64,000 nucleotides of DNA from Geobacter sp. OR-1 (GTDB lineage: Bacteria; Desulfobacterota; Desulfuromonadia; Geobacterales; DSM-12255), in contig NZ_BAZF01000014.1 in NCBI RefSeq assembly GCF_000813145.1, forward strand, positions 1 through 64,000, written 5' to 3'. The translations under genes and the position numbers were made by a program. Shown one piece after another: positions 58,217 through 64,000 of the stretch. The first letter of the stretch is position 1, and each line of letters begins with the position of its first letter. The notes beneath the pieces were generated by a model. The model did no database searches and was not told the origin of the DNA. It was given only the letters and a program-made list of their open reading frames with translations.

Positions 58217-59380
58217 TTAATGGGATCTTCTAGTCCCTACGAATTCAAGCGTCTTTTGTGCCTGGTCAAGCCCCTGTTCAGCCGCTTTTTGAAACCATGA
58301 GAGCGCTTCTATTTTGTTTTGCTTTACTCCCAAACCGTTGTAGTACATCAGTCCTAGATGAAACTGCGCAATATCAAGCCCTTGCTCTGCTGCTTTTTTA
58401 TACCACTTGAAAGCCTCTTTGCGGTCTTGTTTTACCCCGTCTCCTTTGTCATACATCAGTCCTAAGGCAAATTGAGCTTCGTCAAAACCTTGTTCAGCCG
58501 CCTTTCGATACCATTTGAGAGCTGATTTTCTGTCCTGCGGGACTAGTGTTCCCTTTATTAATATGAGCCCGACAGCATACTGAGCATCCGCTACCCCGCG
58601 CTCAGCAGCCTTGCGATACCACTTGAACGCCTCTTTCGGATCATGTGAAATCCCGTCGCCACGATCATAAAGCAGACCTAAGTTATACTGGGCTCTGGCA
58701 TAACCTTGGTCTGCCGCTTTGCGATACCACTTGAACGCCTCCTTTTTGTCTTGAGCAATTCCATCACCCTTGTCATAGAGGACGCCAAGCTGGTATTGAG
58801 CTCTAGCAAGACCTTGCTCGGCAGCTTTGTGGTACCAATACGCCGCTTTCTCCTTGTTCTGATCTACCCCTTCTCCGGAGTCATATTTCAGGCTTAAATT
58901 AAGCTGGGCATTGGCATGCCCCTGATCCGCAGCTTTCTGATACCAGCGGACCGCCTCAGTTTTGTCTTGTTTTACCCCATCACCGCGCTCATACATCTGG
59001 GCCAGAGTAAACTGAGCATCCGCTAGCCCTTGATCAGCTGCTTTCTTATACCATTTTGCCGCCTCTTTCTTATCCTGTTTGACCTCTTCACCAATGGAGT
59101 AAAAAAGACCGAGTGTCGTTTGTGCCCTCGCATACCCGAGTTCAGCAGACTTTCGATACCATTTTACCGCCTCTCTGCGATCCTGCCTGACGCCTTTGCC
59201 ATTTGAATACATCTGCCCAACCTGGAACAGAGATCTGGCGCTACCGTCGGTCCGGAATTCTCTTATTGCGGTTGCATAATCCCCTTCGTTATATGCCTTT
59301 TGAGCGGAGTTAAAATCCGCAAAAACGGTCTGCGCGACCAAAGTTATGACAATGCCAATTAACCCAGATTTATAGAACAT
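58217..59380 (-). CDS. Secreted SEL1-repeat protein
   Basis: This 387-residue protein has a signal peptide (MFYKSGLIGIVITLVAQTVFA) and nine complete SEL1/TPR-like repeats of 36 residues plus a partial one, for example ARAQYNLGLLYDRGDGISHD. SEL1 proteins act as protein-binding scaffolds, often in the periplasm. I start at 59380, behind GGGAG and at the signal peptide; the frame opens at 59488. The repeats are very alike, which suggests recent expansion. No partner gene is evident; it ends 12 bases before the -35 box of the next small gene. Confidence 0.9.
   Translation of the reverse strand: MFYKSGLIGIVITLVAQTVFADFNSAQKAYNEGDYATAIREFRTDGSARSLFQVGQMYSNGKGVRQDRREAVKWYRKSAELGYARAQTTLGLFYSIGEEVKQDKKEAAKWYKKAADQGLADAQFTLAQMYERGDGVKQDKTEAVRWYQKAADQGHANAQLNLSLKYDSGEGVDQNKEKAAYWYHKAAEQGLARAQYQLGVLYDKGDGIAQDKKEAFKWYRKAADQGYARAQYNLGLLYDRGDGISHDPKEAFKWYRKAAERGVADAQYAVGLILIKGTLVPQDRKSALKWYRKAAEQGFDEAQFALGLMYDKGDGVKQDRKEAFKWYKKAAEQGLDIAQFHLGLMYYNGLGVKQNKIEALSWFQKAAEQGLDQAQKTLEFVGTRRSH
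58271..59242 (-). repeat. Nine tandem 108-base SEL1-coding repeats
   Basis: The coding sequence is built of nine direct units of 108 bases. Shared blocks such as the codons for KWYRKAA recur nearly unchanged, with most differences in the loop between repeats. Such an array can gain or lose whole units in frame. Confidence 0.85.
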
Positions 59381-59500
59381 TGAATACTCCCTTTTTTGCA
59401 AATTCTCGCAATAATAACCTGACTGAATTTCAGCAACAACAGGAATTTGATTTATGCAATGTTTCCAAATAAATATAAAGGATACCATTCCCTGACAACC

Positions 59501-59529
59501 TTGACAGATTCAGGGTATTTCGGTATAAG
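59501..59529 (+). promoter_or_regulatory. Sigma-70 promoter of the yggT-divIVA operon
   Basis: TTGACA at 59501-59506, 17 bases, TATAAG at 59524-59529. The yggT start follows 37 bases later. This is one of the best matches in the window. Confidence 0.78.
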
Positions 59530-59566
59530 GGTGCAAGCTGTTTGACCTTCCGGATACGGGACATAT

Positions 59567-59878
59567 ATGTTTATCATTGCTAATTTCCTTAAGGCAGTCG
59601 CCAGTATCGCCGACACCATCCTAACGATTTACATGTATGTACTGATTGCTCGGGCCATCCTTTCCTGGGTAAATCCTGATCCGTACAACCCAATAGTAAA
59701 TTTTCTTTATCGAGCAACAGAACCTTTGCTTCAGAGGGTTCGCAGAGTGCTTCCCAACACCGGCGGTCTTGATCTGTCACCACTGATGATCCTGCTGGCG
59801 ATATTTTTTATCCAGAAATTCATTATCGCATCTCTTTTTGAACTTGCCGACCGAATGAAATTCGGTATGGGGGTCTGA
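59567..59878 (+). CDS. YggT family membrane protein
   Basis: This 103-residue protein has two YggT-type hydrophobic segments: ILTIYMYVLIARAILSW near residues 17-33 and LSPLMILLAIFFIQKFIIA near 68-86, with NPDPYNPIVNFLYRATEPLL between them, the family signature. YggT proteins are linked to cell envelope or division and osmotic stress in several bacteria, but the biochemical role is not settled. It is followed by divIVA after 2 bases, an order seen widely (sepF/ylmG-divIVA). Confidence 0.92.
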   Translation: MFIIANFLKAVASIADTILTIYMYVLIARAILSWVNPDPYNPIVNFLYRATEPLLQRVRRVLPNTGGLDLSPLMILLAIFFIQKFIIASLFELADRMKFGMGV

Positions 59879-59880
59879 AC

Positions 59881-60330
59881 ATGCAGATATCGCCGTTGGA
59901 CATTCAACAGCAACAGTTTAAAGGAAAGATGATAGGTGGGCTTGATCCTGACGACGTCGATTCATTTCTGCAACAGGTATCTCAAGAGATGGAGAGGCTG
60001 ATCCGGGAAAATTCTGAATTAAAAGAACAATGCCGCAAATCGACTTTCGAAATGGACGATCTGCGCCAGCGGGAAACCAACCTACGTGAGACAATGCTTG
60101 CCGCACAAAAAATAACTGAAGAGATGAAAGCAAATGCCCAGAAGGAAGCGACTCTTCTTATATCTGAGGCTGAAATCAAAGCTGAACGAATTCTTGCCGA
60201 CGCCGAAAACCGACTTTTGCAACTAAACACCCAAATTCAGGATCTTCGTCGCGAAAAACTCCAGTTTGAAACATCATTCAAATCCATTCTTGAAAACCAT
60301 CTTAAACTCCTCAACACCAATGTCGAATGA
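59881..60330 (+). CDS. divIVA: DivIVA-family coiled-coil protein
   Basis: This 149-residue protein starts ISPLDIQQQQFKGKMIGGLD, the DivIVA N-terminal membrane-targeting region. DPDDVDSFLQQVSQEMERL at residues 21-39 follows, and a long coiled coil runs to the end. In Gram-positive bacteria it marks curved membranes and recruits division or growth proteins. In Geobacter-like bacteria the role is less known. It lies 2 bases after yggT and overlaps yggU by 11. Confidence 0.9.
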   Translation: MQISPLDIQQQQFKGKMIGGLDPDDVDSFLQQVSQEMERLIRENSELKEQCRKSTFEMDDLRQRETNLRETMLAAQKITEEMKANAQKEATLLISEAEIKAERILADAENRLLQLNTQIQDLRREKLQFETSFKSILENHLKLLNTNVE

Positions 60331-60664
60331 TTTAGCAAAACCTCCATTGAATGTCACTTCCACCGGCGAAGGAGCGACATTTTTAGTACATGTTCAACCA
60401 CGCGCAAGCAGAATGGAAATAAGCGGCATCCAAGGGGATGGGCTCAAAATTCGACTCACGTCGCCACCGGTTGATGATGCCGCAAATCGTCAACTGGAAG
60501 AATTCATTGCCAAGACGCTCGGCATCGCCAAATCAAAGGTATCTGTAATTTCCGGGGCAAAATCCCGACAAAAGCGCCTGCTTGTTCGTGGCACTGATGC
60601 AGAAACCGTTGCTTTAATTTTAATGAACAGCCTTGACAAAACCGTATCCAAATCACTATATTAA
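60320..60664 (+). CDS. YggU/DUF167 family protein
   Basis: This 114-residue DUF167 protein has FLVHVQPRASRMEISGIQGD near residues 22-41 and the conserved core LKIRLTSPPVDDAANRQLEEF, then SVISGAKSRQKRLLVRG. The fold is known but not the function. The ATG at 60320 lies 11 bases inside the divIVA 3' end; the frame reaches 60266, but those residues do not fit the family. Confidence 0.88.
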   Translation: MSNDLAKPPLNVTSTGEGATFLVHVQPRASRMEISGIQGDGLKIRLTSPPVDDAANRQLEEFIAKTLGIAKSKVSVISGAKSRQKRLLVRGTDAETVALILMNSLDKTVSKSLY

Positions 60665-60699
60665 TCAAAGATAAACGTTTCAAAGGAGGACCATGAATA

Positions 60700-60951
60700 A
60701 TGCCGATATACGAATATGAATGTAACGCATGCCACCATAACTTTGAGCTTCGCCAGAAGTTTTCCGATGAGCCGGCTAAGACATGCCCCAGTTGCGGCGG
60801 TGAAGTCAAGAAGCTTATCTCCTCCGCTGCCTTCTCTCTCAAAGGTGGCGGGTGGTATTCAGAGGGTTACAGCACTGGCTCTAAAAACGAAGCCCCGACC
60901 TGCCCTTCCGGCGGCAGTTGTGCCGGCTGCCCATCGGCTGCCGCGGCATAA
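60700..60951 (+). CDS. FmdB-type zinc-ribbon protein
   Basis: This 83-residue protein starts [20 protein letters not shown], the FmdB opening with a zinc ribbon (C9, C12, C31, C34). A Gly/Ser/Cys-rich tail ([11 protein letters not shown]) follows. Members are thought to be regulatory or metal-handling; no function is established. AAAGGAGG stands 14 bases before the chosen ATG, with a near ATG (60693) in another frame that reads only eight codons. A strong terminator follows. Confidence 0.9.
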   Translation: MPIYEYECNACHHNFELRQKFSDEPAKTCPSCGGEVKKLISSAAFSLKGGGWYSEGYSTGSKNEAPTCPSGGSCAGCPSAAAA

Positions 60952-60970
60952 TCTCCAGATTCAATAATTG

Positions 60971-60999
60971 AAAAAAACCTCCCTCTCGGAGGTTTTTTT
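60971..60999 (+). terminator. Rho-independent terminator after fmdB-like gene
   Basis: A7-CCTCC (60978-60982), loop CTCTC, GGAGG (60988-60992) and T7 (60993-60999). The A and T runs extend the stem to 12 pairs. It closes the yggT-divIVA-yggU-fmdB operon. Confidence 0.92.
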
Positions 61000-61018
61000 A
61001 TGCAATAGATTGTAAACC

Positions 61019-61048
61019 TTTACAAGAAACCATAGACTGCCTTATTAT
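61019..61048 (+). promoter_or_regulatory. Probable sigma-70 promoter of folD
   Basis: TTTACA at 61019-61024, 18 bases, TATTAT at 61043-61048, 29 bases before the folD ATG, which has AAGGAG upstream. It follows directly after the terminator. Confidence 0.5.
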
Positions 61049-61077
61049 GCACAAAATTTTCCAAGGAGCTGAGAAAG

Positions 61078-61926
61078 ATGGCAAACCTTATTGACGGCAA
61101 GGCGATAGCCGCTAAAATCCGTGGTGAAATCTCTACTGAGGTTGCTGAACTCAAGAACAAGGGGGTTATCCCCGGTCTTGCAGTGGTGCTGGTTGGAGAG
61201 GATCCGGCAAGCAAGGTGTACGTCAGCATGAAGGAAAAAGCGTGTCAGGACGTGGGAATATTTTCTGACGAGCATAAACTCCCAGCAGACACCACGGAAA
61301 CAGAACTCCTTGACCTGATAGACAAACTGAACTGCGATCTCAGAATCCACGGCATCCTGGTGCAACTCCCCCTCCCCAAGCAGATAAACACGGAAAGAGT
61401 CCTGGAAGCGATATCTCCGCACAAAGATGTTGACGGATTTCATCCCTACAATGTCGGCAGGCTGGTGGTGGGAAAACCTGTCTTTCAACCTTGTACACCT
61501 TATGGTGTTATGGTCATGCTCAAGGAGACCGGCATCGATCTTAATGGCAAGGAAGTGGTGGTTGTCGGGCGATCGAATATTGTTGGAAAACCTGTTGCCC
61601 TGATGTGCCTGGCGCAGCATGCAACTGTTACCATCTGCCATTCCAGAACCAAGGACCTGGCGGCAAAGATAGGAAACGCCGATGTCGTGATTGCTGCGGT
61701 TGGCGTGCCAGAAATGATAAAAGGGGACTGGATCAAACAGGGCGCCGTTGTAATTGATGTCGGCGTCAATCGTGTTGGAGAAAAGAAATTGGTTGGTGAC
61801 GTGGAATTTGCCCGAGCCTCTGAGCGCGCATCGGCTATCACCCCTGTACCAGGCGGTGTCGGCCCTATGACCATAACCATGCTGCTGCAGAATACCGTTG
61901 AATCAGCAAGGAGAACCTGCCGGTGA
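61078..61926 (+). CDS. folD: Methylene-THF dehydrogenase/cyclohydrolase
   Basis: This 282-residue bifunctional enzyme interconverts 5,10-methylene-THF and 10-formyl-THF with [20 protein letters not shown] near 42-57 holds the active Tyr and Lys. The signature [11 protein letters not shown] is near 122, [17 protein letters not shown] near 160-176 and [16 protein letters not shown] near 259-274. It heads a folate operon with metV and metF and overlaps metV by 4 bases, so one-carbon units can flow to methyl-THF for methionine. Confidence 0.97.
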   Translation: MANLIDGKAIAAKIRGEISTEVAELKNKGVIPGLAVVLVGEDPASKVYVSMKEKACQDVGIFSDEHKLPADTTETELLDLIDKLNCDLRIHGILVQLPLPKQINTERVLEAISPHKDVDGFHPYNVGRLVVGKPVFQPCTPYGVMVMLKETGIDLNGKEVVVVGRSNIVGKPVALMCLAQHATVTICHSRTKDLAAKIGNADVVIAAVGVPEMIKGDWIKQGAVVIDVGVNRVGEKKLVGDVEFARASERASAITPVPGGVGPMTITMLLQNTVESARRTCR

Positions 61927-62570
61927 TCGTAAGCCAGCAGAAACCGCTGGATGAGATACTTTCTGAACTAAGTGGAATGTCTCGACTGTTTCTGGTAGGG
62001 TGCGCCAAATGCGCAACTGTCTGCAAAGCAGGTGGCGAAGAAGAGGTCTGGCAGATGCAGGAGAATCTATTGGCACTCGGTCTGGAGGTTACCGGCTCGA
62101 TCGTCATCGACGAAGTCTGCCACATGCTCCGGACAGCCAGAGATTTACGCTCCCGTAAGGAAATGTTGGACGAGGCTGAGGCGATCCTGGTGCTTGCCTG
62201 TGGCGCCGGAGTGCAGTCTGTTTCTTCTACCACATCGAAAAGAACCATTGCCGGGCTGGACACCAAATTCCTCGGAAATGTTAGAAGGCTCGGCCAATTC
62301 GAGCAGAAATGCTCCCTGTGCGGCGAATGCCTGCTTTCTAGAACCGGCGGTATCTGTCCGGTGACTATTTGCCCGAAGGGGCTTTTGAACGGCCCCTGCG
62401 GCGGAATGGTAAACGGCTTGTGCGAAATCGATCCCGAAGCCGAATGCGCCTGGAAGTTGATATTTGACCGGCTTTCCGATCGCGGCGATGTCGATCGCAT
62501 CAAAACAACCATCCCTCCCAAAGACAACTCCTCCCGCAAGCGTCCGGGCCGGTTGAAGCTGGAGAAATAG
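61923..62570 (+). CDS. metV: MetV, zinc-dependent partner of MetF
   Basis: This 215-residue protein has the Cys-rich C-terminal signature [20 protein letters not shown] then [19 protein letters not shown] near 136-180, and a second Cys group [14 protein letters not shown] near 25-38. In acetogens and related bacteria MetV forms a complex with MetF and supplies iron-sulfur or zinc sites for methylene-THF reduction with ferredoxin-type donors. It lies between folD (4-base overlap) and metF (no gap), which fits MetVF. Confidence 0.85.
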   Translation: MIVSQQKPLDEILSELSGMSRLFLVGCAKCATVCKAGGEEEVWQMQENLLALGLEVTGSIVIDEVCHMLRTARDLRSRKEMLDEAEAILVLACGAGVQSVSSTTSKRTIAGLDTKFLGNVRRLGQFEQKCSLCGECLLSRTGGICPVTICPKGLLNGPCGGMVNGLCEIDPEAECAWKLIFDRLSDRGDVDRIKTTIPPKDNSSRKRPGRLKLEK

Positions 62571-63443
62571 ATGCCGTCACCTCTTCAGGCTAAACTCGCC
62601 GCCGACAGTTTCGTCATCACCGCAGAGGTATGCCCGCCAAAAGGAAGCGACTGCGCACAATTCTTGAATGTTTCGCGCGCTCTCTCTGATCAGGTAGATG
62701 CAATAAACATCACGGACAACCAGGGGGCGAACATGCGGATCTCCTCCCTGGCCGCTTCCGCCCTGCTGATCAGGGATGGCATCGAGCCGATTTTCCAGCT
62801 CACCTGCAGGGACCGGAACCGGCTTGCCCTCCAGAGCGACCTGCTCGGCGCCGCTGCCCTTGGTGTTACCAACATTCTGGCGCTCACCGGGGACTACATC
62901 AGTTTCGGCGATCATCCCCAAGGGAAACCGGTTTTCGATCTCGACTCGGTCCAGCTTCTGCGGACAATTGATGGGCTCAACAACGGCAAGGATATGAACG
63001 GCCATCAGTTGAGCGGCAGCACCACTTTTTTTTGCGGAGCTGCTGCTGCACCGGATGCAGAACCCTTTGAACTTTCACTTATCAAGCTGGAGAAGAAGGT
63101 GGCGGCAGGTGCCAGATTCTTCCAGACCCAGGCCATCTTCGATCTCAAGAAGCTGGAGCGATTCAAAAAAGCAACCCGGCATTTGCAGGTCAAGACAATT
63201 GCCGGTATCCTGTTACTCAAATCTGCCGGAATGGCTCGATACATCAACAAGCACATTCCGGGGCTCACGATACCGGATATTATAATCGACCAGCTTGCAG
63301 GTGCTCCTGACCCTGCAATGAAAGGGCTGGAGATTGCCTGTCGCCTGGCAGTAGAAGCGGCACCTCTTTGCGACGGCATACACATCATGGCCATGGGGCG
63401 CGAAGAACTGATTCCAAACATAGTTGAAACTCTGAAGCGCTAG
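62571..63443 (+). CDS. metF: Methylenetetrahydrofolate reductase, MetVF type
   Basis: This 290-residue TIM-barrel flavoenzyme has SFVITAEVCPPKGSDC near 12-27 with the catalytic Glu, AINITDNQGANMRISS near 44, PIFQLTCRDRNRLALQSDL near 75-94 and ILALTGDYISFGDHP near 103-117. ARFFQTQAIFDL near 180 follows. It lacks an NADH-domain extension, as in MetVF complexes, and depends on the adjacent MetV. Together with folD it makes methyl-THF. Confidence 0.93.
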   Translation: MPSPLQAKLAADSFVITAEVCPPKGSDCAQFLNVSRALSDQVDAINITDNQGANMRISSLAASALLIRDGIEPIFQLTCRDRNRLALQSDLLGAAALGVTNILALTGDYISFGDHPQGKPVFDLDSVQLLRTIDGLNNGKDMNGHQLSGSTTFFCGAAAAPDAEPFELSLIKLEKKVAAGARFFQTQAIFDLKKLERFKKATRHLQVKTIAGILLLKSAGMARYINKHIPGLTIPDIIIDQLAGAPDPAMKGLEIACRLAVEAAPLCDGIHIMAMGREELIPNIVETLKR

Positions 63444-63509
63444 ACTCCGGATGCCGGGCAGATCAAGTCACTCCCGTATATCTATTACCTTTGAGAAGGA
63501 GATGCTCCG

Positions 63510-64000
63510 ATGCAGGTAAAAAAGGCTGTTTTCCCGGTTGCAGGGCTCGGCACCAGGTTTCTGCCGGCAACCAAGTCATCGCCGAAAGAGATGCTGCCGC
63601 TGATCGACAAGCCTCTGGTGCAATATGTCGTGGAAGAGGCTGTTGCTTCCGGAATCGAGCAGATCCTGTTCGTCACCGGGCGGGGAAAGCGGGCGCTTGA
63701 GGATCATTTCGACATCGCATTCGAACTGGAGGCCCACCTGTACGACAAGGGCAAAGACAAGGAGCTTTCACACATACGCGAAATAGCCGAAATGGTGGAC
63801 ATTTTCTATGTTAGACAGAAGGAAGCCAAGGGGCTTGGCCATGCCATTCTCTGCGCCAAAGACTTCATCGGCAATGAGCCTTTCGCCGTGCTTCTCGGCG
63901 ACGACATCATCGACTCCGAACGCCCCTGCCTTGGGCAGCTGCTCGACGTCTACCGCAAATATCGCGGACCGGTGCTGGCTCTGGAAAAAGTACCGATGGA
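63510..64000 (+). CDS. galU: UTP-glucose-1-phosphate uridylyltransferase (partial)
   Basis: This gene starts at the ATG 63510 with GAAGGAG just upstream and runs off the window, so 163 codons are visible. [22 protein letters not shown] (split here: [12 protein letters not shown] with the nucleotide loop) and the Lys in [20 protein letters not shown], then [15 protein letters not shown] and [11 protein letters not shown] near 130, are hallmarks of GalU. It makes UDP-glucose, a precursor for EPS and lipopolysaccharide. It follows metF after 66 bases. Confidence 0.95.
   Translation, partial: MQVKKAVFPVAGLGTRFLPATKSSPKEMLPLIDKPLVQYVVEEAVASGIEQILFVTGRGKRALEDHFDIAFELEAHLYDKGKDKELSHIREIAEMVDIFYVRQKEAKGLGHAILCAKDFIGNEPFAVLLGDDIIDSERPCLGQLLDVYRKYRGPVLALEKVPM

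Noticed and set aside
61045-61641. 198-codon open frame antisense to folD
   Set aside because: It is a shadow of folD with no ribosome site or family feature.
61865-62539. 224-codon open frame antisense to metV
   Set aside because: It is a shadow of the clearly coding metV; the composition is Ser/Pro-rich with no recognisable motif.

Overview
The window looks like a chromosomal segment of a deltaproteobacterium of the Geobacter type (Desulfuromonadota). This is inferred from gene content, not from a marker gene. The supporting features are a full XrtA/PEP-CTERM-style exopolysaccharide (EPS) locus, a strong sigma-54 promoter on a PEP-CTERM gene, a folD-metV-metF-galU string, partner-switching regulation and typical Gram-negative lipoprotein and outer-membrane genes. 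I see no rRNA, tRNA, CRISPR array, insertion sequence or phage gene.

Bases 1-35766 form one unbroken minus-strand EPS locus of about 28 genes, mostly overlapping or separated by fewer than 60 bases. Transcription starts near 35.8 kb with the TPR lipoprotein PrsT. It continues through the sugar transferase, Wza-like export protein, Wzz-like chain-length protein, tyrosine autokinase, ExeA-like ATPase, outer-membrane barrel, polysaccharide deacetylase and FemAB-like protein. After these come glycosyltransferases, two glutamine-dependent amidotransferases, an acyl carrier protein (ACP) and AMP-ligase pair, a PP-loop enzyme, SGNH and hexapeptide proteins, a lyase-like protein, a polymerase/ligase and a beta-helix protein. 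The distal end (4-8.5 kb) holds an acetyl-CoA-synthetase-like ligase, ACP, MBOAT and SGNH gene run. Its composition is like the Dlt/alginate-acetylation systems, so it is predicted to acylate the polysaccharide. A flippase, a glycosyltransferase and a second copy of the ligase follow. The exosortase (XrtA) that names the system is not in the window.

On the other strand, 35.9-37.5 kb carries a CPBP/CAAX-type membrane protease and a PEP-CTERM protein with a textbook -24/-12 promoter and a clear terminator. From 37.8 to 44.2 kb (minus) are a lipoprotein, MetY, a ligase-ACP-acyltransferase fusion, PgsA and a lytic transglycosylase. From 44.4 to 47.4 kb (plus) are nadB, chorismate mutase, a free-standing DAHP-synthase regulatory domain and lgt. 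From 47.4 to 53.4 kb (minus) is a signalling operon: anti-sigma kinase, STAS antagonist, a transporter-STAC-GAF-PP2C phosphatase fusion, a small membrane protein and a kinase fusion. From 53.5 to 57.9 kb (plus) are a TPR lipoprotein and an incomplete peptide ABC transporter. From 57.9 to 59.4 kb (minus) are a small broken gene and a SEL1-repeat protein. From 59.5 to 64 kb (plus) are yggT, divIVA, yggU, an FmdB zinc ribbon, folD, metV, metF and the start of galU.

Three genes (flippase, second ligase, ligase-acyltransferase fusion) are each split by one extra base in an A/T run of 7-8. Removing one base restores a full-length protein in each case. Either the assembly has homopolymer errors, or these are real slippage mutations. 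A fourth, small gene near 58 kb may lack one base. Functional statements below are family-based inferences; no searches were run.
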